DNA from: Kitagawia praeruptora
Lineage: Eukaryota; Streptophyta; Magnoliopsida; Apiales; Apiaceae
DNA length: 64,000 nt
NCBI GenBank assembly: GCA_037693485.1
Contig: CM075351.1
Span: forward strand, 8,737,001 to 8,801,000
Reading direction: 5' to 3'
Position 1 is the first letter of the stretch. Each line of letters starts with the position of its first letter. The position numbers and the translations under genes were made by a program. A model generated the notes under the pieces. That model was not told where the DNA came from, ran no database searches, and saw only the letters and a program-made list of their open reading frames with translations. This document shows positions 23,530 through 35,618 of this stretch, in pieces.

Positions 23530-26500
23530 TGTGACACCCCCCAAATCCGGGGTCAGAAGATTTGGTTGTCACGCAAAAATCCTCAAAATAAAACATCTGC
23601 TAATAATAATCATTCACTTGTGATTGTCCAACACTGGAAATATAACATCTGTGACCCCAAACATACCAAGATCTTTTAAGGTTATAGGGCTAGAAACAAG
23701 AATCCAAATTCCATTAAATAGAAAGTATTTCTTTCTTCACAACATTCTCTTTGATCAAATCTTAAACCACTGGTGTAACTTCGGTAAAAAGTACGCCAGG
23801 CCAACTAGACTATACATAATAATAATAAATATTAGAACTCAATTATATAAAATAGATCTTTCTATAAATCCAGACATCCTGGGCCAAGTCATCTTCGAAA
23901 TAGCATCACGCTTCTTCTCTTTCTGAACTGTGCGGCTACATCTCGCCAAACTACCTTACTGAAATGTTAGAGTTTACAACAGCAAGTATGAGCGAAAGAA
24001 ATGCTCAGCAAGCATATAAAAATTTTGATATAAAACCAGGATAAGTGGGGCATAAAATCAACTGAAATGTAAAGCAGTTTATAGAGAAACTGAATCAACA
24101 ACTGTGATATAATTCAAATCCATAACTGAAATCATTTGGCATGTCATAAAAATGAATCATCTGCCAACTCACAATATATAATAGCCATTCGGGCGATATG
24201 GATTGGATACATTTATATAACTGAAACACCATTGCCCCCTGATCAGGTTCAAAAGCAATGGGACCACTTTATACAACCACCGAATACCTTTCTATCCGCG
24301 TGGGTATAACGAGGATTTCTGGGGTACCCAAAATAGGCAAGTAATGTTAGTCTATAGGAAGATGGAATGGTTACCATATCCTCCTTAAATATAGCTGGAC
24401 CAACTACTCGATGTGGCCTCCTACGCTTTACCATTTTCCAATCCAATAGAGCAATTTCCGAATTCAACAGGAAATGCTTAGTTTTAAATACAGGTCATAT
24501 CCTATTATTACTACGATAATAAGGATATGAAGAGTTTTTCTTACACAATTCCCCACATCAAGGGTACCAATATCAAGCAACTATGTTCGCACAAAAATAT
24601 TTAAGAATCACAAATAGCTCTGAACAATAACTATTTGTCATGATATGAATAAATGAAACAGAAAATAAAAAGTGTTTAGGATGATTAAGAAAATACTTGC
24701 CTCTGGTCCTTAGCTGTTGCGCAAAGTCGAGGTAACACATCTACCTTCTTCTTCTATCTTACGGCATCACAATTTCTATTATAATCATTCGTTGGTTAGA
24801 CGCTCTTGCGATTGCCACGAGTCTGATCCGTCGATATCGATCCCGCGCGTCTACAATATCTCTGCCAGAAGAAAATAATTGGAAATGTCCCCTTTGAACA
24901 TAGGCGTTTTCCCCGGTGTTAAAGCACCTCGCACGTAAACCAGCAATTCCACAAACAATACTTTCATCTCCAACCTTCTTTATTACAATCCACACAGTAC
25001 TGCATCCATCTCCAACTTTCTTCGTCTCATACCAACTTAACTCCGCTGACATTCCTAAGTCAATACTTACCAATTAATCCTTGAAAATAAACGATATCGT
25101 CATCGTTGCCAGTAAATCAAAGAAAACGTCGTCTACTCTTAATGGCATCGTATAATATAAATCATATAAACAATTAACACACATTAACTATATATATCGA
25201 TCTGATTAGCAAAAAAAAAAAAAAAACTATATATATCGATCAAAACTCGATTTACATCATAACCCTCGATACTTAATACCTTGACAATTTACATCGCACG
25301 TATAAGGACTTGATAACTAGATCACATAATCACACAGCACGTAATTCACATAGCAGATACGACTCACAAATAAAAGAGCACTCAAAGTATTTTTAGAATA
25401 TTTAAAAATATTTTTAAAGCACTAAAAGAATTTTAAAAGATTTAATTAACCCTTTTTGAATCAAGAAGAATCGCTAATAAACCCTCTGGGTAATTATTGG
25501 ATTCCCAAAATATTTTAATAAATATTTAATCCGGTTTATAAATAATTCTAGAATTTTTAAACTATTTTTATAGCTCCCGGATTATTTTTAGGATTTAAAA
25601 CAATTTTATTTCTATTTTAAATCACTTTTAAACAGAAAATTGGTTAATTAAAAATTAAATAATCCTAAATAAATTAATTAGAGTCAAGTAATAATTAATT
25701 AATGAAATTATCTAATAAATAATTACATTTATTAGATAATCAAATTAATTAAATTATTATTTGAGATTAATTAATATTATTAAAATTATTTAATTCTTAA
25801 TTATTTTTGAATTAAAAACAAATAAATAAAGAAATAATTAAAATAGAATTCAGAAATAATTTCTAAATTTATAAAAATATTTTCAGAAAATAATATTTCT
25901 GGAATTTATAATTAAATTCAGAATTATAAAAGTAATTAAAAGTAAATAAAAGTAAATAAAAGTAAAAGGTAAAAAGTTAAAATCACTTTGTTTTTCACCA
26001 CACAACTGAAAATGGATTAAAAACGGGTCAAGAAAACGGGTCATGAAGAACGAATCCGGGTCGTCAAGAACAACCCGCCGGAAACTGGGTTTTCCAGAAT
26101 CCGGCCGGCGTCCGGCCACCGGAAAAACGCCGGACTTAGCAATAACATACGGTTTCTGCAGCTTGTTCCCTCTAATAACGATACCATATAACAACAACGT
26201 TGTTAAATCAATCACAACGATCGAAACTCGACCGAAAACGACCAACCGTGGCCATCTCCGGCGAGCTCGACCCAAAATTCCGGTGAAACTCTGATTTGCT
26301 TAAATCGAAAACTAAACTCCACGATTTATATACCAAAATGAAGCTAAGCACTTGTACAATCGAACCCCTAACCTCTTAAACACAACATATCATCACAAGG
26401 AACGGTATAATCCTTTGAAAATTCGGTTTAAAAACTTAATTCGTATATCACCAAATTGAACACAAACGTATCAATTGAATACATCAATTAACTCCCTAGG

Positions 26501-27303
26501 ATCATGGGAAGCTAAAACAATCAACAAATCTCTTAAACAAAAAGCCCCAAATTTTTCACATAAACCCTAGAATTTCGAATTAAAACAGAAATTTGAAATC
26601 AACACATACACGCATATACACACCCACATATTCAGGTAGTACAGCATATGAGATTCAATTTGGTTATTCATACGAGAGATTTGGATCCCGAAATCACCTT
26701 AAAAAGGCTGATTAATCCTCAAGAACACCAAGAACAATTTCCACAGAATTTTCCAGAAATTAAATCAAAAAATCTGACTTTTTTGACTATTTTGATAATT
26801 AATAATAAAATTCTGCTATTTATATTAATCTGAAAATTAATACCCCAAAAATATTTTTAACCCCTAATTAAAATTATTAAGCCCTAAAAATAATTTTTAT
26901 GGGATAAAAATGTAAAATTTTTATTTTTAAACAAATATAATATATATGCCAAAATTCCCCAAAAATTATGAATTTTACAAAAATTACAACATAATACATT
27001 TTTGAACATCCCATTATTATATAAAAATAATTTTATGAAAAACAGGACCTCGAATTCAATACAGGGGCTGGATCCGGAAATTAAAATGCGAAATAACTGT
27101 ATTCTAAAAATATAAAAATTACAGAAAAATAGAATAAAATATTCTATGATACACGGAAGTCACATAACACGTATTGGATAATTTTCCTATTTTATAAAAA
27201 TCATAACGCGTTTAAATGTATTAAAATAAACTAACACACAGTAAAATCAACTAAAAATATATTTAAATATAATAAATTACACGTAATTTTTCGGGTCGTT
27301 ACA
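23530..27303 (-). repeat. 5' LTR of the gag-pol-less element
   Basis: Partner of 18418-22171 and nearly the same sequence. It would contain the promoter in element orientation. It carries an extra poly(A)-tailed microinsertion near 25201 that the partner lacks. Confidence 0.93.
25187..25240 (+). mobile_element. Microinsertion CTGATTAGC-poly(A) with target duplication
   Basis: Compared with the partner LTR, this LTR has CTGATTAGC plus about 16 A inserted, and the flanking CTATATATATCGAT is present on both sides. This is the signature of target-primed reverse transcription of a severely 5'-truncated RNA (LINE or SINE 3' end). The pre-insertion allele is visible at about 20085 in the other LTR. 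Confidence 0.85.
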
Positions 27304-27575
27304 TTTTAATTTATGACTAAATTATATTTGTTTATAACAATTTAATTTATTTATTGTAAAAAGTTCTATTTTACAAATCTTTTAATTTTTTATACAAATT
27401 TACTACTCCAATCTAATTTCTTATTCTTAAATATATTTTTTTCAAACCCATCTATTTAATTGTATAGATTATAATTGATTGATTATTATATTTTGTATAA
27501 TTACATATTACGACCCCGCGTTAATATTTTCTTTTTCTCGCAACCACAAATTTTTGCGGGTACCCACGATCTCTC

Positions 27576-27839
27576 GTGAATAGCCACTTTTACTCATACT
27601 CATAATCTATAAATGTGATTATATATCACGAGATTACTGGTTCCGATATCCAACAATGACATAAATCGTTATTATCTTATATAGTATTAATATCGCAATT
27701 AATTATTGTGAATAACCACTTTTACTCATACTCGTAATCTATAAATGTGATTATATATCATGGGATTACTGATTCTGATATCCAACAATGACATAAATTC
27801 GTTATTATCTTATATAGTATTAATATCGCAATTAATTTT
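27576..27839 (+). repeat. Tandem duplication, 132-bp period
   Basis: The block beginning GTGAATAGCCACTTTTACTC at 27576 is repeated at 27708 with a few substitutions and ends TATCGCAATTAATT in both copies. Noncoding, inside the Helitron. Confidence 0.85.
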
Positions 27840-27863
27840 AACTCAATTGCATATTTTATTTAA

Positions 27864-28340
27864 TACAAAATGATAGTTTGTACCCCTTATGTATAGAGAT
27901 TTTGTCAAATTGGTCCATTTTTACGTATTGTGGCACTTTACAACCCATATATTCAAATCTCGCTTCAACTTGAACCCCTTCACTAACTCCTCGTCTAGTT
28001 TGAGTTGATTGACAAATAAATTCGTACGGAAAATATTTTCCAAAAATTCTGATAATATTATTGAAGTTTTCTAAATATTTTTAAAGACATTCCCCAAAGT
28101 TTCATAATTTTTGAAATAGCACATGTCGACTAAAAATAATCGAACCAAAATAATGAATAATAAAAATAGAAGCGAGATTTAAGGATAGAGGTTGTAAAGT
28201 GCTACAAAGAGTAAAAATGTTAGTAAAGAGGTTTAACTAGAAGCGAGATTTAAAGATAGGGGTTGTAAAGTACCACAAAACGTAAAAATGGACCAAATTA
28301 ACAAAACTTATATATGAGGAGTACAAACTGTTATTTTGTC
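27864..28340. mobile_element. Mutator-like MITE with 9-bp target duplication
   Basis: Long inverted repeats of about 110 bp (left ACAAAATGATAGTTTGTACC; right, reversed, ACAAAATAACAGTTTGTACT) bracket a short spacer. TTTATTTAA flanks both sides exactly (27855-27863 and 28341-28349). A 9-bp duplication with long inverted repeats indicates the Mutator superfamily. A partial extra copy of the arm (AGCGAGATTTAAGGATAGAG) lies at about 28168. No coding capacity. Confidence 0.82.
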
Positions 28341-28570
28341 TTTATTTAAATATTTAACATATATATTATTTATTTATTATTTTTTTAAAAAATTTGTACT
28401 AACAAAAATTTTGAATTCAACTTTATGAACTTCATTTCTCATATTTAAAAAATTATTAATAAATAATTCACATGCGATGGTGTGACAAAAAAACTCGTAT
28501 ATAATACATTTATAACATTAAAAGTAAATATATGACAAAATGGGTGATGGTTTGTGTATTAAGATATTTA

Positions 28571-28615
28571 AAAGGAAGATAGATTAGCAAAAAAAAAAAA
28601 AAAAAAAAGGAAGAT
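28571..28615 (+). mobile_element. Microinsertion AGATTAGC-poly(A) with target duplication
   Basis: AAAAGGAAGAT occurs on both sides of AGATTAGC plus about 16-20 A. The GATTAGC-poly(A) core is the same as in the microinsertion at 25201, so both probably derive from the same retroposon 3' end. Confidence 0.75.
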
Positions 28616-28834
28616 AAAAATTTAAGTAGATCAAGTGGTCACAACAATATACTATGTATCACGAGGTTGCTGGTTCGACATCTAATGAATACAAAGAATT
28701 AACCATTTTTAGAAAAACTTTCTAAATAGCGATATATACGTAATTATACAAAATAGAAGGGCATAACAATCATTTCACAGCCATTAAAATGGCAAATTTT
28801 GCCCTTGTGTTCTCCTATAATATATAGTAATAGA

Positions 28835-30545
28835 TAATAGAAGTGCTATAAATATCATTATTTGATAGAAATTTTGAAGACTATACATGTTACATTCAAA
28901 ATATTATATTTTACAAATTTTATTTTTTATAAAATGTATTATATAAAAATTACTATATTATTGAAAATATTAAAGATCTTGTATATTTTGCAACCTGAAC
29001 ATATTTTGCAAACCATTTCATTTTATAATATTTTGTTAACAAAATATATATGATCTTCATTAAAATTATGATCATCATACCTTGTAAAATGATACATTTT
29101 GCGATAATTTATTTGCAAAACATATACGTTCTTCAAGATCTCCGATAAATCAACGATCTTTATGAAACTTATGCATATATGTATATATCCACAAAAATTT
29201 ATATGTATGTATTTATATTTGTACATGTGTATGTATATATGTATAAATAATGAAATATACAAATAATTAATAGATTATAAATAATGAAATATTAATAGAT
29301 TATACAACATAAATGTATGTATGTATATATGCATGCATATATGTATGTACGTATGCATGTATAATTAATAATTATGTTATATGTATATATGTATCATGTA
29401 TGTATGTACGTACGTATGCATGTATAATTAATAATTATACATTAATGTATAATCATGCTGATACGGTTTATCGTGTATATATATATTTCTTGATGTTATT
29501 CATCCGTCTTGATGGTTAAACGGTCAGGATCTACCATTGTAAACTTGATTACAGGGTATGACAATATATATTATCTTGGTTTTAATACAAGTAGAAGAAG
29601 AAGGATTTGTCATTGTAACATAAACCATACATATTTATTTATCCCCTCTCGAATTAGCAGACTGCGAGTGGAACTAAGCTTGGACAACACTTATAGCTAC
29701 CTGCATTCATATAAAAATAGAGGCTTGACAATTTGAAATGTTTATTTCTACTTGGCAAATAAAAGAGGATTGACATAAGGTCAGTATTTTCATTATACAT
29801 TTATTTGGCAAAACCAATGCTATCATAGTATGTCTATTTGACAATTTTTTAAGAAATTTATGTTCTCCTGAAAAATTTCGTAATTTATAACAATAATTAT
29901 TTTTATTTCACTGCTGTATGTGAAAATTTTCGCAATTTGTCATAATAATTTATTGATGTTTACTCCTTCAAGAGAAAAAAGAAAAATATATTAGCTAGCG
30001 GATTTCTTTATAAGCTGCTCCCAAGTTACAACCCTTACCATCTGTTTGCTATCCACTCACTAGGGAGGTGACATCTGCTCAAATGTAAAGGGAAAGGCTT
30101 TTCGAACTTTCAAGCAGGCATGTAGCATAACAAACCTTCCAGGATTTAAATGGAAGCAAAGCAAGAAACCATTATGGTGGTCTCCTGCAGCCCAAAGAAC
30201 AAGACTGCTACAAAATAATGCAGATTGAATCCTATTAATTTTTGTACACTTAGAACCTCTGCGAAACAGATTACACACATTTAAGATGGCCAGATGGGTC
30301 ATACTCCTCAATTACAAGCCTGTAAGCACTTCAAAGATACACGTCTTAGTTACGCCACCACACATGTCCCTTTACAACATAGAAAGATCCCACTTGCAAC
30401 ATAAAAAATATTGCATACAATGCGACAAGCAACATACGGCACAATACTATAGTGTCTACAACGTTAATCATCCAGACGCAATGACACGGTTGGAATATCT
30501 TCCCACACTCACCTATTACGAATATTCAGAATGGTAATATCAGTT
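28835..30545. other. AT-rich stretch without a recognised gene
   Basis: No family-like coding sequence was found. A minus-strand frame at 30060-30311 is in more balanced sequence and could be a gene scrap, but I do not recognise it. Confidence 0.4.
29315..29425. repeat. ATGT/ACGT-rich microsatellite
   Basis: Interrupted repeats of TGTATG, GTACGTACGTATGCATG and TATA occur twice, each copy ending GTATGCATGTATAATTAATA. Confidence 0.8.
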
Positions 30546-30716
30546 CTAGAAAACGACCCGTTCCTCGCACGGGTTGTTATGCTAGTTTTATATCATAGGT
30601 AACAATATGAGAACACCCTCAAACACAGCAATCTGAATAATTTGTTATAATAAAAACTCTATATAAATTTATCGACTAGTCAATTCCAAGGTACTCTGGC
30701 TCGACTTAACAACCAT

Positions 30717-31140
30717 CACTACAAGAAGTTCGGCTAATTTCGACCGCCTCTATATGGTCGAAATTAGCTATTTTCGACCATAGACGGTCGAAAATAGCTA
30801 TTTTCGACTAGAAAGTAAAAGGTCGAACATACTTAAGTCGAAAACGCGTCATCCGGTCGAAAATAGCTATTTTCGACCATATAAATTCGACCTCGTATGT
30901 TCGACCAACTAATTTCGACCAGATAATTTCGACTAGATGCAGTCACAAATTTTCCTGCCAAAATTTTCCCATTAATATGAATTTTGCCTTAAAATTTCAA
31001 AAAAACCGCCATAAAACTTGAATTTTATCTGAAAATTTCAAAAAAACCGCTTAAAACCTATATTCGACCTTCATTTCCGGTCGAAATTGTTATACAAAAA
31101 AAATTTGGTGCTACCCCTTATGGTCGAATTTAACATACCA
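30717..31140. repeat. CACTA left subterminal repeats (TTCGACC)
   Basis: The 7-9 bp word TTCGACC/GGTCGAA occurs more than ten times in both orientations, often as the pair TAGCTATTTTCGACC. In En/Spm such words bind the TNPA protein and bring the ends together; here that role is inferred. Confidence 0.85.
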
Positions 31141-31362
31141 TTACATTTTTTTTTTCCCTGTTTCCCCTCTAGTTACCATGCCAGCTTTATACTAAGAATG
31201 ATTAACCACCAAATATAAACCATTCATATTTGATTAAATAAAATACCAAAAGTTCAAACAGTTAATTACAAAAATACCAAAAGTTATTACAAAAGACTTG
31301 GTCTAAAACAGTTCAAACTGGTGCCTTTAAAAACATTGTTCAAACAGTTCTTCATAAACACT

Positions 31363-34300
31363 TCATACAAGGGGATACATGTGTGCCTCTAGATCTTCGT
31401 CAAATTCATTGTTGCCTGCGCCGTCCACCATCAGAGCCTTTGTGCCGTCCACCACCATAGCATTCCCTGGCAGAGTCTCCTACATGATTCAGGACAAGCA
31501 TGATTGTTACAATTTATATATCTAGACACAAGTAGGATGAGTCTGTTAATGAGCAAAGTAGGAATAATGAACTAATTTACCGCACACACAGAAAATAATG
31601 AACTTAACAGAATGCAGATATATTCATAATTATGCAGAAAACTAAGAACTATATCCAGTGACAACTGACAAGTACCAGACTACCAGAAAACATTCTGCTG
31701 AGGTCCTCATTCCCTCTAATTCATAAGTAGGATGCAAAAAATTTCACAAAATTCAGTACATGCAAAATTCAGTGCAATTATATATCTAAACAAGCAGGAT
31801 ACAATTTATTTTTCACAATAAAACATTCGATGCAGCAAAGCAAAGTGAAATCCTAATTAATCAAGCAAGAATGTTACCTCTACAATGATCTTATCATTGT
31901 CCTTCAAGATCTGAGCAAGTAAACCAGTGGCTGCCCGTATATAATGCATCTGCAAGGAGTGCTGAGTTGGATCCGGGAATGTAACAGTGGATAATTTACG
32001 CACCTCCTCGTCCAAAATGGACTGCTTCACTTCACGCGTAGGCAAGGAACGGACCATCTGCCTCACCTCATCTAAAATCCTCGACATCATCATGTAAATA
32101 TCGTCTGGAATAACAGCAGGTTCCACTTTTTGTTTGTTTATCCACTGTGTTGCTTCCCGTGCTCCAAGCAGCTCTCCCAATGTTTCATTGGGATGTAGGA
32201 AGACCTTCCCTTTCTTCGGGGGTCTAGCCTGTATTGTCACAAGGACATCCTTTTTCCGCTCAATTTCCATTTGCGTACGGGGGGATGGCGGTTCATCAGT
32301 AGGCGGGAATAACTCAGGTGTCAATTCAACTTGCGAAGACCGTACCTTTTTCATTTTTTCCTAGAACATGGAATATGTCAAAGTCAAATCAAAAAATTAA
32401 AATCTAACAAAAGAATTGTAATTGAGCTGAAATGAAGCAGCTAGCTGAGACAGAATCACGCAACAATAATTTGTGTCAAGGATCAAGGAAGAGAATAAAA
32501 TAAAATTCAAACCTGTAGCTCTTTCACAATTGGTTCAGTAGGGTCATACACAAAACCCATGAATTCATCATTCGTAATAGGCATTTCTCCCTTTTTCTCT
32601 CGTTCGGCATCTATTTCCTATAAAATCAGAATAAAACCAAATCAGGCATACAATTGTTCACTGGCTTGGTAATAATCAGTTTAGCTACGTGACAATAATA
32701 AATGAAACATGAAGATTGAATTGACTCCAGAAACCATACCTCCCGCCTCTGATCAAATGGTTTGGCCCCGGTGCGAGGGGTGAATTCCACCATCAATCGC
32801 GCTTTCTGGCCTTCAACCGACTTCGTTCGAAATTCCAGTGTTCCCCAGTAATGGCAGATGGCATTCCATGCTTTCTGGGAGAAGTAATAAGGCTTGATTG
32901 TTTTGATCTTACTATCCTTTTCAGTATAGCCAGAATCCAAAAGCTCATTCAAATGAGTCATTAGTCGTTCTTTCTCCTTATTAAGAATATGCTTAAAATT
33001 CTTCCCCGCAACAACTCTCACAACTCTGTCCCCGTTTTCTTCACCATAACCCTCGGGATATTTATAATATTCCTGCCAAAACAGATTCATTAGTGTTAAT
33101 GTAAAACTATAAAAAAAAACATGCGAGGAACTAGGCTGAGAGAATTGAAAAAACAATATTTACTTACTTTAAAAGTTTTGATACAATCGTTGAAAAAAAC
33201 TTCACGCTTAGTTCCCTTTGAATTCAAGGTATTTTCATCCCATTTTAGACGAATAATGTGTGTCAACGTGTGCTTGGGTGTAGGATCGAAAAATCTGTAA
33301 CAATATAATGAAAGCCAAAAGAAAAATAATTAATATCATTACGTTAGCAAGCAATTACTATCATTACGTTTAAATAAAAAAAATCAGAGGTAACATCCAT
33401 GCAAAATGTCATCTTTTCGCATTTAAGCAGAGTCACTCTCATATATATGCAATTAGCCTAAAAATCAAGATCCCCTTAAATACACAATCGAGACATACCC
33501 TTTTCCGGTCTTAAGAAAATTTAAGGTTGGCCTATCCTCCGGTGGAGGTTTCGTCCCGTAATCACCTTCCGAAGCATTGCGTCTTTTCCTTTGATATGTA
33601 ATTTTTCGGGGGAGTGGTTCCACCTCTTCGGACCCTTCCACATAACTCTCTTCGTCACCAGCCTCGCCCACTCCACTGGTCCTAGCAACCTTCCTGCTCC
33701 CCTTACCCTTGTTTCCCCTACCCTTCTTACTATTCGGACCACCCCATGCCACCTATAAAAACAAACAAGAGTATCATGTGAGAGGAAATACAGAAAACAA
33801 GAGGATATAAACATTGAGCATGGAATGAGATATTAAGATCAAAACAATCAAGCCTTATTACTGTCACAAAACAATCAAGCCTTATTACTTCTCCCAGAAA
33901 GCATGATTCGATACAGAAAATACAGAAAACAAGAAAACTGTCACAAATCATATCCACTCTGAGATAAAAACTTAAACACAAACATACACTCTAATGATTC
34001 GATATATAAACATTGAGCATGGAATGAGATATTAAGATCAAAACAATCAAGCCTTATTACTGTCACAAAACAATCAAGCCTTATTACTTCTCCCAGAAAG
34101 CATGATTCGATACAGAAAATACAGAAAACAAGAAAACTGTCACAAATCATATCCACTCTGAGATAAAAACTTAAACACAAACATACACTCTAATGATTCG
34201 ATATATAAACATTGACTGATTTTAAAAGCTAGTGATTCGATATTTAAACTTTGTAGTGAAAAAATAAACAAAAGGGAGTGAGGGAGTTACTCGAGTGATT

Positions 34301-35064
34301 TGTTCGCAGTGATTTGTTCTCTACTTTTGCAAAGCTGAGGTCAAACTTTCTCGAATATATATTGGGAACAATTAAAAGTTAAGAAAAGGATAAAGATTTA
34401 GTTACTTTTGTCAATAAGACTCTACTGTATGGTGTAGTATAAGAATATATGATGACATTACTGGGGATATTAATAGAATCAAGGATTTATTGTTGTTTGG
34501 TCAGGTCCTTTTTGCTGTTTAGCAACATTCTGCAAGGAAAATCAAGATTTTACATCTACAAGTAGTGATATAATCATCATCTATTCACTGGACAGATGGT
34601 TTAAATCTGAATTGCTCTATTGGTTTGATTACTTTACCTCACTCTTGTGATTAAAAAAGCTTAACTATTCTATGTATTGTGCAGTTAATTCACCCTCACA
34701 TATATGTATTATCTTCTCTGTTGTAATTATATAACAATCCTTTTTTCGCTTCTCGTTTGAAGAAACATATTACATTTTTCCCCAAATCACACGCAGGATC
34801 ACTTGAGACAAAGTAACTCGAGAGACTCGAAAAAATAAACATTGACTAATATTAACATAAAACATAAACAAAAGCAGAAAAAATTAACATGACTAATATC
34901 TAAACAGTGAGAGTGAGAGGGAGTGAGAGAGAGTGAGAGGGAGTGAGAGTGAGTGAGAGAGAGAGAGAGAGAGTGAGAGAGAGAGAGAGATAGATAGACA
35001 GAGAGAGCGAGAGAGATAGACAGAGAGAGCGAGAGGGAGAGAGTGAGAGAGGGAGTGAGGGAAC

Positions 35065-35125
<61 letters not shown>

Positions 35126-35261
35126 AGAGAGAGAGGAACACCTGTGAGCTTCTCCTCAAATTGAGCAATAGATTTGAACCTTCACCTTGAGCTTCACCTT
35201 GAGCCATCGTCTCCTTTCTCGTCAAATTGAGCAATAGATTTGAACCTTCACCTTGAGCCAT
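31363..35261 (-). CDS. CACTA second protein (PF03004-like, Ptta/En/Spm family)
   Basis: A seven-exon model closes in frame throughout: 35261-35142, 33752-33499, 33294-33168, 33072-32740, 32617-32513, 32360-31878 and 31479-31363 (1539 nt, 512 residues). All introns are GT/AG. The first exon is short with an internal duplication (AQGEGSNLLLNL twice). The second is basic and glycine/lysine rich. Exons 3-4 hold the conserved core (IIRLKWDE, FKEYYKYPEG, then KAWNAICHYWGTLEFRTKS), matching the plant transposase family that accompanies TNP2. The C-terminus is acidic. By analogy to TNPA it should bind the subterminal motif, but that is inference. Intron 1 (1.4 kb) holds a GA microsatellite and a tandem duplication. 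The first exon is the least certain part. Confidence 0.8.
33805..34202. repeat. Tandem duplication, 199-bp period, in a CACTA intron
   Basis: The block ATATAAACATTGAGCATGGA recurs after 199 bp and the copies are almost identical to the end (ACTCTAATGATTCGATATAT). A third, short start follows at 34201. It lies in intron 1 of the second CACTA gene. Confidence 0.9.
34908..35137. repeat. GA/CT microsatellite
   Basis: About 230 bp of interrupted GAGAGA/GTGAGA repeats immediately downstream of the first exon of the second CACTA gene (in intron 1 by the model). Confidence 0.95.
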
Positions 35262-35369
35262 CGTCTCCTTTCAGATTGGGGAAAACAGACTGCGCAAAAC
35301 CCTAATTTGGAGAGAACGGCGATAGAAATGAATTAATTTTGGGGGAAAATGTATTTATATTTAAAATAC

Positions 35370-35430
35370 AGTCGACCTTAAATGGTCGAATATAGCCGGG
35401 TTGATATTTTCGACTATTTATCGTCGAATA
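35370..35430. promoter_or_regulatory. Internal TTCGACC motif cluster upstream of the second CACTA gene
   Basis: GTCGACC, GGTCGAA, TTCGAC and GTCGAA occur within 60 bp, about 110-170 bp upstream of the proposed start at 35261 and away from both element ends. The same words fill the terminal regions. In En/Spm, TNPA binds the element promoter and regulates it, so this may be an autoregulatory promoter. The role is inferred. Confidence 0.5.
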
Positions 35431-35618
35431 AAATGGAACATAATTTTTCCCTCGTATGCCTACTGCACTAAATCCTCCCTGTGATAAATTTTAACAACAA
35501 AACACAATCCAATTTACTTGATTTACAAACATATGCGTAAACTTCAAATTTTAAAAAAATCAAATGGCCAAGGAATTATTTTCTTAATACAAATACAAAT
35601 TCGATTGAGAATGAAAAA

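Larger units (their letters stand above)
18418..27303 (-). mobile_element. LTR retrotransposon with 3.75 kb LTRs and no gag-pol
   Basis: Two LTRs (18418-22171, 3754 bp; 23530-27303, 3774 bp) flank a 1358-bp internal region. On the minus strand they begin TGTAACGACCCG and end TGTCACA. The 5-bp target duplication TTTTA is exact (18413-18417 and 27304-27308). The internal region starts with a primer binding site and ends with a purine tract, but no gag, protease, RT or integrase motif is visible. It must depend on a related autonomous element. The LTRs are very similar; the main difference is a small insertion at about 25201, so the insertion is fairly young. Confidence 0.95.
18120..28834 (-). 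mobile_element. Non-autonomous Helitron, interrupted by an LTR element
   Basis: On the minus strand the 3' end at 18120 reads GCACGGGCTTTTACCCTAG, preceded by an 8-bp hairpin arm (GCTCGTGC / GCACGGGC, one wobble) and followed by host T. The 5' end at 28834 reads TCTATTACTATATATTATAG, preceded by host A. This gives the A/T insertion site and CTAG end expected of Helitrons. The 5' subterminal region (ACAAGGGCAAAATTTGCC) closely resembles that at 41152. After removing the LTR element 18418-27303 and one duplication, the length is about 1.8 kb. It encodes no RepHel protein, so it would need a helper. Confidence 0.72.

Noticed and set aside
30060..30311. 83-codon minus ORF in balanced sequence
   Set aside because: Possible gene scrap but no motif recognised; too weak to annotate as a gene.
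34893..35261. 122-codon Ser/Leu-rich ORF
   Set aside because: Only the first 40 codons are plausible exon; the remainder is translation of the CT microsatellite after a splice donor.
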